Assembly (NCBI GenBank): GCA_020426845.1
Contig: JAGQPF010000366.1
Coordinates: 1 to 36,099 of the forward strand
Length of the DNA: 36,099 bases
From: Planctomycetales bacterium
GTDB lineage: Bacteria; Planctomycetota; Planctomycetia; Pirellulales; Pirellulaceae
Direction of reading: 5' to 3'
Shown: in pieces, positions 22,413 to 32,422 of the stretch
How positions within the stretch are numbered: the first letter of the stretch is position 1
How the letters are laid out: each line of letters begins with the position of its first letter
Notes under the pieces: generated by a model
The model's input: the letters and a program-made list of their open reading frames with translations, nothing else
Told to the model about the DNA's origin: nothing
Database searches by the model: none
Position numbers and translations under genes: made by a program

Positions 22413-23753
22413 ATGACGGCTATGCGTTGGTGCTTGTTGGCGGCGGGATTCGGTTCGTTGGCTGTGGCCGAAACTCGGGGAGCGTCACCGGAACACTCGC
22501 GTCCCAACATCGTTCTGATCATGGCGGACGATTTGGGCGTCGAAGGGCTGGGATGCTACGGCGGGCAAAGCTACCGCACTCCCGCCTTGGACAAACTCGC
22601 GCGCGAGGGGATGCGTTTCGAACACGCTTATGCGCAGCCGCTCTGTACCAATACGCGACTGCAGTTGATGACGGGGCTCTACAACCATCGCAACTGGATT
22701 GCATTTGGCCTGTTGGATCCGCGAGCCAAGACCATCGGGCATTGGATGCAGGAGGCGGGCTACCACACTTGCATCGCCGGCAAGTGGCAACTGCAGAGCT
22801 ACGATCCGCCCGACTATCCGGGCGCGGCGGAGCGGCGGGGCCGAGGCATGCGGGTCGAGCGAGCAGGTTTTGACGAGTACTCGCTCTGGCACACCGGCCA
22901 TACGGAGGTCAAGGGTTCGCGGTACGCTGACCCGGTGATCTACGAGAACGGTAGATTTCGCGAAGACCTCAAGGGCAAGTTCGGCCCCGATGTTTGGGTC
23001 GACTTCATCAAGGACTACGTCACGCGGCACAAAGACGGCTCACAGCCGTTCTTCGTGTATTACCCGATGGCGCTGCCGCATTGGCCGTTCGTGCCCACGC
23101 CTCGCAGTCGGAACTGGCAAGACCCGAAGCTTCGGCACGCCGAAGACTACGGATACTTCCAAGACATGGTTGAGTCCATGGACGAGTGCGTCGGCAGAAT
23201 CGTCGACCACATCGATGCCCTGAAGTTGCAACGCGAGACGCTGATCTTGTTTTTTAGCGATAACGGCACGCACCTTAAGGTGACGACGCAGACCCAATCG
23301 GGCCCTGTCCAGGGCGGCAAGGGGCTGACCACCGACGCGGGCACCCATGTGCCGCTGATCGCCCGTTGGACTGGGCGGATTGATGCTGGCTTGGTCTGCT
23401 CGGAGTTAGTCGATTCGACCGACTTCCTGCCCACTGTATGCGACGCGGCGCAGCGGCCGGTTTCGGTGGACGCCAAGCTGGACGGCCGCAGCTTCCTGGC
23501 CGCCCTGCTAGGCAAACCTTATGAGCCACGTCCGTGGGTTTTCTGCCACTTTGACCCGCGTCCCGGTTGGGACAAGGATCGCTTTCGGTTGCAGCGGTTT
23601 GCTCGCGATCGGCGCCACAAGTTGTATGACGACGGCCGGCTGTTCGATGTTGCCGCCGACCCGCTCGAGCAATCGCCGCTCGGAGCATCCAGCGAGCCGG
23701 GGACGCGGCAGCGACTGCAGGCCGTGCTCGAAGCGATGAAGTCGAAAGAATAG
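22413..23753 (+). CDS. Secreted sulfatase with atypical CxNxR modification motif
   Basis: This is a 446-residue protein starting at the ATG at 22413, with AGAGG 7 nt upstream and a signal peptide (WCLLAAGFGSLAVAETRGA). It is a type I sulfatase of the alkaline phosphatase superfamily. Asp39-Asp40 in IVLIMADDLG bind calcium, and SDNGTH near 290 supplies the other metal ligands. The formylglycine motif reads Cys78-Thr-Asn-Thr-Arg82 followed by LQLMTG, with Asn where Pro or Ala is normal. Sulfatases need this Cys oxidised to formylglycine; whether a C-x-N-x-R site is modified is uncertain. The substrate would be a sulfated polysaccharide or small sulfate ester outside the cytoplasm. It converges with purM, with palindromic element copy 8 in the gap. 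Confidence 0.92.
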   Translation: MTAMRWCLLAAGFGSLAVAETRGASPEHSRPNIVLIMADDLGVEGLGCYGGQSYRTPALDKLAREGMRFEHAYAQPLCTNTRLQLMTGLYNHRNWIAFGLLDPRAKTIGHWMQEAGYHTCIAGKWQLQSYDPPDYPGAAERRGRGMRVERAGFDEYSLWHTGHTEVKGSRYADPVIYENGRFREDLKGKFGPDVWVDFIKDYVTRHKDGSQPFFVYYPMALPHWPFVPTPRSRNWQDPKLRHAEDYGYFQDMVESMDECVGRIVDHIDALKLQRETLILFFSDNGTHLKVTTQTQSGPVQGGKGLTTDAGTHVPLIARWTGRIDAGLVCSELVDSTDFLPTVCDAAQRPVSVDAKLDGRSFLAALLGKPYEPRPWVFCHFDPRPGWDKDRFRLQRFARDRRHKLYDDGRLFDVAADPLEQSPLGASSEPGTRQRLQAVLEAMKSKE

Positions 23754-23769
23754 ACACGCGTTAAAATCA

Positions 23770-23813
23770 ATGATCGGGCCTCCATCTCAGGCGACCCTTG
23801 TGAGGCCTGGTGG
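23770..23813 (-). repeat. Palindromic element copy 8
   Basis: CGGGCCTC (23775-23782) and GAGGCCTG (23802-23809) form the inner stem with one mismatch; the outer 5-nt arms are eroded. It lies in the 81-bp gap between the convergent sulfatase 1 and purM genes, where its hairpin could act at both transcript ends. Confidence 0.85.
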
Positions 23814-23834
23814 GCGTCGGTCACCTCGCTCGTC

Positions 23835-24899
23835 CTAGGAAGGCCAGATGACCTTGCCGTCGCCGGGCTCAACTTGGCCGATCCGCCAGCAGCGGACACC
23901 TTGCTCGGTGAGCATCCGAGCGACGCTATCGGCAAAGTAGGGGCTGACGATCAGCGCCATGCCGATGCCCATATTGAAGACGCGGCGCATCTCTTCGTCG
24001 TCGACACTGCCGAGCCGCTGCAGCCAAGGAAAGATCGGTGGCGTCTCCCAGCTGTTGTTTTCGATGCGGATCTGCGTCTGCTTTGGCAGCACGCGTTCGA
24101 TATTCTCGGCCAGCCCGCCGCCGGTGATGTGGGCAATGCCGTGGACGACGTTCTTGACTTTGTAATGGCCCAACACACGGCGGACCGGGCGCACGTAGAT
24201 GAACGTGGGCTCGAGCAGCAGATTGCCGACGGTGTCGCCGAGTTCGTCGACGTGGTCGGCAATCCCCATCCCGGCGAGATCGAACACAATTCGCCGGACG
24301 AGGCTGAAGCCGTTGGAGTGGAGCCCGGACGAAGCGAGGCCAAGCACGACGTCGCCGGGGGCAATGGCGGAACCGTCGATGATCGACCGCTGCTCGGCGA
24401 CCCCGACGCAGAAGCCCGCCATGTCGTAGTCGCCTGGCCGATACAGGTCTGGCATGATCGCCGTCTCGCCGCCCACCAACGCGCAGTCGGATTGCAGGCA
24501 CCCTTGGCTGACGCCTTCGATCAATTGCTCGACGAGGTCGGGCTCATCGTGCGACATCGCGAGGTAGTCGAGGAAAAACAGCGGCTCGGCGCCACAGCAG
24601 ATCGCATCATTCACGCACATCGCCACCAAGTCGATGCCGACCGTGTCGTGCCGGCCGACCAATTGGGCGACTTTGAGTTTGGTGCCGACGCCGTCCGTGC
24701 AACTGACCAGCACGGGGGACTCGTAGTTTCGAGCAAACAGCTGGCTGTCGAAGTCCAACCGAAACAGTCCGGCGAATCCACCCGGCAGGTCACGAACACG
24801 AGGACAGAAGGTGCGCTGCGCCAGTTGCGGGATGCGCCGCATACTCTCTCGATACGTTTCGAGATCGACTCCTGCTTCCTTGTAGGTCGCCTTCGGCAT
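23835..24899 (-). CDS. purM: Phosphoribosylformylglycinamidine cyclo-ligase (AIR synthetase)
   Basis: This 354-residue protein is PurM, the fifth step of purine synthesis, which closes the imidazole ring of formylglycinamidine ribonucleotide using ATP to give AIR in the cytoplasm. Family motifs are clear: an N-terminal YKEAGVD, the ATP/phosphate loop [68 protein letters not shown] and [11 protein letters not shown]. Length and order are normal, and nothing is missing. It stands alone on the minus strand, divergent from glgX, and I see no purine riboswitch in the 498-bp upstream region. Confidence 0.97.
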   Translation of the reverse strand: MPKATYKEAGVDLETYRESMRRIPQLAQRTFCPRVRDLPGGFAGLFRLDFDSQLFARNYESPVLVSCTDGVGTKLKVAQLVGRHDTVGIDLVAMCVNDAICCGAEPLFFLDYLAMSHDEPDLVEQLIEGVSQGCLQSDCALVGGETAIMPDLYRPGDYDMAGFCVGVAEQRSIIDGSAIAPGDVVLGLASSGLHSNGFSLVRRIVFDLAGMGIADHVDELGDTVGNLLLEPTFIYVRPVRRVLGHYKVKNVVHGIAHITGGGLAENIERVLPKQTQIRIENNSWETPPIFPWLQRLGSVDDEEMRRVFNMGIGMALIVSPYFADSVARMLTEQGVRCWRIGQVEPGDGKVIWPS

Positions 24900-25397
24900 A
24901 ATCCGGAATATTGTTGATGGCGTCGTAACGGTGGGTCGGCGGATTGATTTTACGCGAGCACTGGGCGTCGTGATAGCGGCGAGGCGCGCGGCGGCGTCAC
25001 CGTTACGCGATCGTAGTGGCGGGGAATCGTCCCTTGGGATTTTGGCAGTTGCGGCCCGCCGGGAGACGGGTCACGCTGTGGTAAAGCGGGAAAAACGCTA
25101 CAGGTGTTAGAACGATTGCGGACTGCCGACAACTCGGCATGAACACAATCCGCGCCGTTGATCCGCTGAAGGCGGCAACATGACGTTGCCGAAGCGTAAC
25201 AGCAGGGAAGGATCCGCGCAAGTTTCCTACGCCCCACGGTTTTGCTGTTTGTCAGCCTTTTGCCAATGGCTGCGACAGGCGCAACAGCGGGCAAGAATCC
25301 ATCAAACCGGGAGCAGGAATCCCTCGAGGCGGCGATACGCGGTGTACTGTTCCCTTACTCGGAATAACCCGTGCCGCGATGTAGGGAGTTTCTGCAA
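24900..25397. other. Intergenic region between divergent purM and glgX
   Basis: This 498-bp gap should contain both promoters and leaders. CGGCAAC-ATGAC-GTTGCCG (25173-25191) is a perfect 7-bp stem with a 5-nt loop, without a T-tract. An open frame at 24950-25294 (minus) has a Pro/Arg/Cys-rich, unprotein-like translation and no ribosome site, so I do not call it. No palindromic element copy is present. Confidence 0.5.
25173..25191. repeat. Short perfect stem-loop in the purM-glgX gap
   Basis: CGGCAAC (25173-25179) pairs with GTTGCCG (25185-25191) around ATGAC. It lies about 207 bp before the glgX start and could be a leader hairpin or protein-binding site. Confidence 0.5.
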
Positions 25398-27512
25398 ATG
25401 CTTATGCGACCCTCACACCCCGAACTTCAGCTGAACTACCAGCTCCCTTACGGAGCGGTGCTGCACGATCGAGGTGTGCAATTCGTCGTCTTCAGTCGCT
25501 CGGCGACGGCGATGCGATTGTTGTTGTACAACAACGTCAACGACCTGGAGCCCGAGCGGACCATCCACTTCGACGCCGAGACCGATCGCTGGGGAGACGT
25601 CTGGAGCATCTTTGTCCCGGGCGTTGGCGAAGGCCAGCTGTACCACTTTCAAGCGGAAGGCCCTCACGATCCGGAGCGAGGGCAGCTGTTCGACACTCAG
25701 GCTCGCTTGATCGATCCCTATGCCAAGGCGTTGGCCGGCGAGTTTCAGTCATCGGCGGATGGCCTGATTCGCCCGCCGAAGTGCGTCGTCGTCAACGATT
25801 ATTTTGATTGGGAAGGTGACCGCCACCTGCGCCTCGATCTCTCGGAGTCGGTGATCTACGAGCTCCATGTCCGCGGCTTTACGATGGGCAAGGGCGCGGA
25901 CGTTGCGCATCGCGGCACCTACTTGGGCGTCATCGAAAAGATCCCATACCTCCAGGCGCTGGGTGTCACGGCGGTCGAATTGATGCCGGTGCACGAGTTC
26001 CCGGTTCGCGACGTCTACGGCAACATGCCCGAACGGATCAACTATTGGGGCTACGATCCGCTCGCGTTCTTCTCTCCTCACCGCGGCTACCAGAGCAGCT
26101 CGGCGCCGGGCGGCCAGGTGAAGGAGTTCAAGCAGATGGTCAAGGCGCTGCACCAAGCGGGAATCGAGGTGATTCTCGACGTGGTCTTCAACCATACCTG
26201 CGAGGGCAACGAGCTCGGACCGGTGCTTAGCTTCAAGGGCCTGGAGAACCGCGTCTACTATATGTTGGGCAACGGCGGCAGCCGTTACGCCAACTACTCG
26301 GGCTGTGGCAACACCGTCAACGGCAACCACCCGATCGTGCGGGAGATGATCTTCCATTGCCTCAGGCACTGGGTTCACAACTACCACATCGACGGCTTTC
26401 GCTTCGACCTGGCGTCGATCCTCAGCCGCGACCGCAACGGCAATCTGATGCCCAACCCGCCCTTGGTCGAGATGATCGCCGAGGATCCGCTGTTGGCGGA
26501 CACCAAGATCATTGCCGAGGCGTGGGACGCCGCGGGCGCGTATCAGGTCGGCACCTTCGGCCACATGCGTTGGGGCGACTCCTACGGCGACAATCGCTGG
26601 GCGGAATGGAACGGGCGCTACCGGGACGACATTCGCTCGTTCTGGCGCGGCGACAAAGGCATGTTGCCGCACTTCGCCACCCGCTTCTCGGGCTCCAGCG
26701 ACCTCTATGAGGACGCCGGCCGGTCGCCGTACTGCAGCATCAACTTCATCACTTCGCATGACGGCTTTACGCTCAACGACCTCACCACCTACCGTGACAA
26801 GCACAACGAGGCGAATGGCGAGGGCAACCGCGACGGAGACAACAACAACCATAGCGACAACTACGGCATCGAAGGGCCCACCAACCGCAAGCACATCGAC
26901 GAGCTGCGGATTCGGCAGATCAAGAATCTGCTGGCCACCCTGCTGCTCAGCCAGGGCGTGCCGATGTTGGTTGCGGGCGACGAAGGCCGCCGGACGCAGC
27001 GAGGCAACAACAACGCCTACTGCCAGGATAATGACATCTCCTGGATCGACTGGGACTTGGTGCGAGAAAACGAGGGGATGGTGCGATTCGTGCAGTCGAT
27101 CATCTCCTTCCGTAAAAAGCAGCCCACCGTCCGCCGCCGTGACTTCCTGACGGGCAAGATTCCCAAAGGTGGTCGCTTGCCTGACGTGAGTTGGTACAGC
27201 GCACTGGGAACGGCGCCGGATTGGGAGGATGGAGCGTTGATCTGCTTGTTGACCGCTCCAGCTCGCCAGGAGGACCCGCAAGAGGAGGGCCGTGACGTGC
27301 TGATGTTGATCAACGCGACCGGCGATCCTCGGGAATTCATTCTGCCTCCGGTCGCCAAGGGGACGCCTTGGAGCAAGTTCATCGACACTGCGGTGCCTTC
27401 TCCTCACGACGTCTATCCCAACCTGGACGGGCCGCCGCCGCCACGATCGCGGAAGATTCAGATGACGTACCGGTCGATGTGCTGCTACGTCGCCGACCGT
27501 CGTCGCAGCTAG
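25398..27512 (+). CDS. glgX: Glycogen debranching enzyme (isoamylase type)
   Basis: This is a 704-residue GH13 enzyme that hydrolyses alpha-1,6 branches of glycogen or limit dextrin in the cytoplasm. I start it at the ATG at 25398, because AGGGAG lies 9 nt upstream; an in-frame GTG at 25371 would include that site. An N-terminal CBM48-like domain (about 15-130) precedes the catalytic barrel. Catalytic residues are the nucleophile Asp337 (GFRFDLAS), the acid/base Glu374 (IIAEAWD) and the stabiliser Asp455 (INFITSHDG). VVFNHTCEGNELGP and the long insertions are typical of GlgX/TreX. The C-terminal domain ends MTYRSMCCYVADR. A good rho-independent terminator follows (27541-27570). Confidence 0.95.
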   Translation: MLMRPSHPELQLNYQLPYGAVLHDRGVQFVVFSRSATAMRLLLYNNVNDLEPERTIHFDAETDRWGDVWSIFVPGVGEGQLYHFQAEGPHDPERGQLFDTQARLIDPYAKALAGEFQSSADGLIRPPKCVVVNDYFDWEGDRHLRLDLSESVIYELHVRGFTMGKGADVAHRGTYLGVIEKIPYLQALGVTAVELMPVHEFPVRDVYGNMPERINYWGYDPLAFFSPHRGYQSSSAPGGQVKEFKQMVKALHQAGIEVILDVVFNHTCEGNELGPVLSFKGLENRVYYMLGNGGSRYANYSGCGNTVNGNHPIVREMIFHCLRHWVHNYHIDGFRFDLASILSRDRNGNLMPNPPLVEMIAEDPLLADTKIIAEAWDAAGAYQVGTFGHMRWGDSYGDNRWAEWNGRYRDDIRSFWRGDKGMLPHFATRFSGSSDLYEDAGRSPYCSINFITSHDGFTLNDLTTYRDKHNEANGEGNRDGDNNNHSDNYGIEGPTNRKHIDELRIRQIKNLLATLLLSQGVPMLVAGDEGRRTQRGNNNAYCQDNDISWIDWDLVRENEGMVRFVQSIISFRKKQPTVRRRDFLTGKIPKGGRLPDVSWYSALGTAPDWEDGALICLLTAPARQEDPQEEGRDVLMLINATGDPREFILPPVAKGTPWSKFIDTAVPSPHDVYPNLDGPPPPRSRKIQMTYRSMCCYVADRRRS

Positions 27513-27540
27513 CTGGCGGATGAGAACCACCGAGACTTCC

Positions 27541-27570
27541 GCCCCTGGCGTGCCACGCCAGGGGCGTTTT
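27541..27570 (+). terminator. Rho-independent terminator of glgX
   Basis: GCCCCTGGCG (27541-27550) pairs perfectly with CGCCAGGGGC (27556-27565) around TGCCA, followed by GTTTT. It begins 29 bp after the glgX stop and is the clearest terminator in the window. Confidence 0.88.
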
Positions 27571-27705
27571 GATTTCGGCGCCATGGTCTCGGCTTGGGTT
27601 ACAATCGATACACAAACCAGCGCTCTCCATGCGCCGCTCGGGAAGCAGCCGTGTTGAGAATTTGTCGCGCTGTCACGCTCTCGACCCAATGCCGCGAAAT
27701 CTCTG

Positions 27706-29151
<1,446 letters not shown>

Positions 29152-29173
29152 GCTGCTTTTCATCAGGGCCAGG

Positions 29174-29974
29174 CTATGCCGCCTCACGCAGGAACAAACT
29201 CGCCGCGTTGGCCCGAGTCTGCTCGGCAAATCGCTCCAGCGGCTCGCCGCGCGCGTCTGCCAAACACGCGGCAGTGTGGACGACGCGAGCCGGCTCATTG
29301 GGCCGCTTGCCTCGCAGTGGCTCGGGACTGAGGTACGGGGCATCCGTTTCGATGAGCAACCGGTCAGCCGGCACGCCGACTGCCACTGCCCGGAGCGAAT
29401 CGGACTTTTTGAATGTCACCATCCCGGCAAAGCTGATGTGCAGCCCTAGCTCAATACACTCTTTGGCCTCGGACGCGGTGCCGGTAAATGAATGCATCAC
29501 TCCCCGCAGCGGACCGCGGCTCCGCGCCTCACGGAGCATCTCCAGAATCGGCGTCATCGAGTCGCGTTGGTGGACGATGAACGGCAGCTCCAATTGTTGA
29601 GACAGCTGCAGGTGACGATCAAAGTAGTCTCGCTGGACGTCGAGCGGACAAAAGTCCCAGTACCCGTCGAGTCCAGTTTCACCAAGCGCCACGGCCTGGC
29701 CTGACGTTGCCATGGCGACGATCGCATCCCAATCGCCGCCCTCGACCTCGTGACAGTAGTTGGGCTGTATCCCCACCGCGGCATGCACTCGACAGCCCGG
29801 CGCGCCGGCGCCGGAGGCAATTGCCAAGCACTTGCGACTGGACTCGGCCGTAGTGCCTACGCAGAGGACATCGGCGACTCCGGCCTCGGCCGCTCGCTGG
29901 AGAAAAGCCAAGCGGTCGGCGTCGAATTCCTCACTGTCGAGGTGCGCGTGTGTGTCAAAGAATTGCGGCATCAT
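29174..29974 (-). CDS. tatD: TatD family metal-dependent hydrolase (DNase)
   Basis: This is a 266-residue protein from the ATG at 29974; the adjacent ATG at 29971 is an equal choice, with AAGGA just upstream of both. It is a TIM-barrel metal hydrolase of the TatD family, which act as 3'-5' exonucleases or DNases in the cytoplasm. Metal-site motifs are THAHLD near the start (His9, His11), GETGLD (Glu), HQRDS and HSFTG (His), and ETDAPYLSPEP (Asp) near the end. RPNEP and the usual length of about 260 complete the match. The open frame continues upstream to 30805, but that part is antisense to the envelope protein gene and not protein-like. Confidence 0.94.
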   Translation of the reverse strand: MMPQFFDTHAHLDSEEFDADRLAFLQRAAEAGVADVLCVGTTAESSRKCLAIASGAGAPGCRVHAAVGIQPNYCHEVEGGDWDAIVAMATSGQAVALGETGLDGYWDFCPLDVQRDYFDRHLQLSQQLELPFIVHQRDSMTPILEMLREARSRGPLRGVMHSFTGTASEAKECIELGLHISFAGMVTFKKSDSLRAVAVGVPADRLLIETDAPYLSPEPLRGKRPNEPARVVHTAACLADARGEPLERFAEQTRANAASLFLREAA

Positions 29975-30097
29975 TTCCTTACACGCCCTCGATGAGGCCG
30001 TTGAAAAACAGGCTGAGATCACCCGGCCGGGCGTCAAGAACAGGGCAAGTGTTACGAATGGTTTCTGTCTCGAAGATTCTCGAGGCGGAAGGCCGGC

Positions 30098-30114
30098 CGG
30101 GCGCCAAGCGCCCG
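30098..30114. repeat. GC-rich hairpin in the tatD upstream region
   Basis: CGGGCGC (30098-30104) pairs with GCGCCCG (30108-30114) around CAA, in the 264-bp gap between the divergent tatD and envelope protein genes. CCGTTGAAAAACAGG at 29998-30012 in the same gap resembles the arm at 5098-5107. Confidence 0.5.
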
Positions 30115-30238
30115 TCCCGATCAACGACAACGGTAGGTTGTACAATATGACAGCGGGAACGGCGACACGCGTCGCTTGACTCCTTCGCCGTTTCCCGGCT
30201 TCGTTTCCCAGCTTCGACTCACGCACGGCGAGCCAGCG

Positions 30239-31738
30239 ATGGAAGTCTTGGTCATCCTGCTTGTCAACATCATGCTGGCCTTGGCTGCGCCGATGGTGGC
30301 GGCTGTTGCGACAGCGATTTGCCTCGTCGGGATGGCGTTGCTTGCTCCGCTCACCCTGCTTATCGAATCGATCACGGTGGCTTCGTCGACGGCCGTTGGC
30401 GACATCGCCGCGGAAGGCATGGGCAAGTTGGTCGAGGCCCTTGTCAGTGGCGGAGACGACGACCACGACGCGAGCGATTCCGAAAAGTCCCCTGCGCTTG
30501 ACGGCCATGCCTCGTCTGCACACCTCGGCGCGGTGGAGACGCCTTCGCCAGCCAACACCGCCGCGCCGTCGATCTGGCAGGCTATCAACTGGAAATTGTG
30601 GCGGCGGCGTTTGCTTCTGACGTCGGCCATCAGCGCGACCGGGCTGCTGTTGGTTGTGCTGTTGTTGCAGACGTTTCTGCTCGGCCCACTCGCGCGCCGC
30701 CTCGTTGTTCCCGCCGCTGCTCGGGACGGAATCCAGCTGGAGTTCGTGCAGGCCACGGGCAATCTGTTCGTGGGTCGATTGCATTTTCGCCAAGTGCGAT
30801 TGCAACGCGACGACGACGATCTATCCAACTTCGACTTGAACGTCGAGCAGCTGTCGTTGGACGTCGACATGAGTCAACTGTTGCTGGGGAATTTCCGCTT
30901 TGACAGCGTGCGGGGTGAGGGAATTGCCGGCTCCTATACTCGGGTTGGAAAACGGCCGCCCGATGCTCCGAAACGGCCGTTTGAAATTGGCGTTCTGACA
31001 TTGATTGATTCGCGCGTGCGCGTCGTGGACACGACGTTGTTGCCAATCGAGCGACTCGGGCCGCTGGAGGTCCAGTCGCCATCGTTCGATCTGACCGTCG
31101 AGCGGGCCGTCGTCACCCCGTTCCGTAGTTCCCTGGCGGTTTTCGACGCGTTGTTTCATTCGGAGGTAAACGGGGCGATCAATGGACATGCGATCTCGGC
31201 CAGTTCCTCGGGATCGAGCGAGTCCCGCCGTCGAACCGAATGGGTGCTGGATCACGTCAAGTTGAGCACGCTTACGCAATTCGCCGGCGGCGCCTCGCAA
31301 TGGCTGCCCGAAGGAGAATTGAGCGCCCGTGTGTCGTCCGAGTGGAGCGAGTTGGATGACACGTTGCCACTCCATTGCTTGATTGGACTGCACGATGTTC
31401 GCTCACAGGACAAAGCCGCGACGAGCGTGACGCAAAAACTGGCAGCAACAGCGGCATCCGCGTGGCTCAAACGCCATAGCGGGGAAAGCGTCGAGTTTGA
31501 CGCCTCCTTGCCCCGTTCCGCGTTTGAAGGCAAGCTCTGGCTGCACTCCGTGGAGCTCGGCGCCAAGGTCGGCGCCGGCATGACCAAGAAGCTGCTGGCG
31601 CTCCGTCCAAATGGCTCGGACGATAGTGTCGATTCCCCGGCAGGTTCGTCCGTTCAAGATCGCTTGAAAGGCGCCGCGGTCAAAGCAACTTGGGGCACCG
31701 CCAAGGCCCTGATGGACCGTTTTCGAGCGCCACAGTAG
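30239..31738 (+). CDS. Two-TM envelope protein with AsmA-like beta-rich domain
   Basis: This is a protein of about 499 residues starting at the ATG at 30239; the frame opens earlier but without a plausible start. Residues 1-45 are a long hydrophobic segment, followed by an acidic linker (GGDDDHDASDSE). A second membrane helix is at about 120-145 (LLLTSAISATGLLLVVLLLQ). The remainder is beta-rich with features like AsmA/DUF748-type proteins (NLFVGRLHFRQVRLQ; FDLNVEQLSLDVDMSQLLLG; FRFDSVRGEGIAGSYTRVG), ending in amphipathic helices. AsmA-like proteins bridge the envelope and are implicated in lipid transport. The match is by pattern only, so the family call is tentative. Confidence 0.72.
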   Translation: MEVLVILLVNIMLALAAPMVAAVATAICLVGMALLAPLTLLIESITVASSTAVGDIAAEGMGKLVEALVSGGDDDHDASDSEKSPALDGHASSAHLGAVETPSPANTAAPSIWQAINWKLWRRRLLLTSAISATGLLLVVLLLQTFLLGPLARRLVVPAAARDGIQLEFVQATGNLFVGRLHFRQVRLQRDDDDLSNFDLNVEQLSLDVDMSQLLLGNFRFDSVRGEGIAGSYTRVGKRPPDAPKRPFEIGVLTLIDSRVRVVDTTLLPIERLGPLEVQSPSFDLTVERAVVTPFRSSLAVFDALFHSEVNGAINGHAISASSSGSSESRRRTEWVLDHVKLSTLTQFAGGASQWLPEGELSARVSSEWSELDDTLPLHCLIGLHDVRSQDKAATSVTQKLAATAASAWLKRHSGESVEFDASLPRSAFEGKLWLHSVELGAKVGAGMTKKLLALRPNGSDDSVDSPAGSSVQDRLKGAAVKATWGTAKALMDRFRAPQ

Positions 31739-31848
31739 TGTCACCCCACCCATTGTCAACCACTCTCGCCGCTCACCGGAATTGTCCACAGTGGCAGTCG
31801 CCATCTCCGCCGGGGCCAACCAGGCCACCTCAGTGATTGGAAATCGCC

Positions 31849-32400
31849 ATGAGCTTTCCCTACCAGCCCTTCTATTGCGAAGAGAATGCATTCCTGTTGA
31901 TGGACGAAAGTCCCGTCAGCGGATTGGAGCCGTGGCTGGTGTTCGTCTCCAACTCGAGTCGCTCGGTGTTGATGTTCCATCAGTCCGCCGGGGACAACGA
32001 GTCGGGCTGTGTCATCTGGGACTACCACGTCTTCGTGCTGGCGCGGGCGGACCAAACCGTCTGGGACCTGGATTGCTCGGCCGGGTTTCCGTTGTCCGTC
32101 GAGCAATATCTAGCCGCCAGTTTTGCCGACGAAGTTCCCCAGACTTGGCATCCACGCTTTCGAGCCGTCCCGGCCGCCGCAGCGCGCCGAGGCTTCTCGA
32201 GTGACCGCAGCCACATGTTGGACGCGGAAGGCAACTATTTAAAGCCACCGCCACCGTGGTCCGCGATCTTTCACGGCGCGAACACATTGCCACGACTGCT
32301 GGACATGGACCACGACGATCCTTCTGTCGAATGGCTGCCGCCCGCGCTGGACCTCAATGCGTTTGCTTGTTGGGCCGGTGAACCCGATTCATTGAAATAG
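31849..32400 (+). CDS. Protein N-terminal glutamine amidohydrolase (NTAQ1-like)
   Basis: This is a 183-residue protein starting at the ATG at 31849, with GGA 7 nt upstream; a TTG at 31837 is in frame but not needed. It matches the eukaryotic NTAQ1 (tungus) family, which converts N-terminal Gln of proteins to Glu in the Arg/N-degron pathway. The catalytic triad is conserved: Cys10 (FYCEENAF), His60 (VIWDYHV) and Asp73 (VWDLDC). Other shared blocks are LVFVSNSSRSV, FSSDRSHMLD and the proline run before the final domain. Length is close to the eukaryotic enzyme (about 205). It would act in the cytoplasm. It follows the envelope gene by 110 bp and converges with the giant surface protein gene. 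No ClpS, Aat or Bpt gene is in the window. Confidence 0.92.
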   Translation: MSFPYQPFYCEENAFLLMDESPVSGLEPWLVFVSNSSRSVLMFHQSAGDNESGCVIWDYHVFVLARADQTVWDLDCSAGFPLSVEQYLAASFADEVPQTWHPRFRAVPAAAARRGFSSDRSHMLDAEGNYLKPPPPWSAIFHGANTLPRLLDMDHDDPSVEWLPPALDLNAFACWAGEPDSLK

Positions 32401-32422
32401 ACGCTGAAAGTAGTAGGCAGAC

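Noticed and set aside
23874..24917. 347-residue plus-strand open frame over purM
   Set aside because: PurM motifs on the minus strand are unambiguous, and the antisense frame shows no motif.
24950..25294. 114-residue minus-strand open frame between purM and glgX
   Set aside because: Its composition is rich in Pro, Arg and Cys, with no ribosome site and no recognised motif.
25749..27689. 646-residue open frame on the minus strand over glgX
   Set aside because: glgX on the plus strand has all GH13 catalytic residues. The antisense translation has no recognisable motif.
29975..30805. Long N-terminal extension of the TatD frame
   Set aside because: The TatD fold begins at PQFFDTHAHLD. The extension is antisense to the envelope protein gene and lacks protein character.
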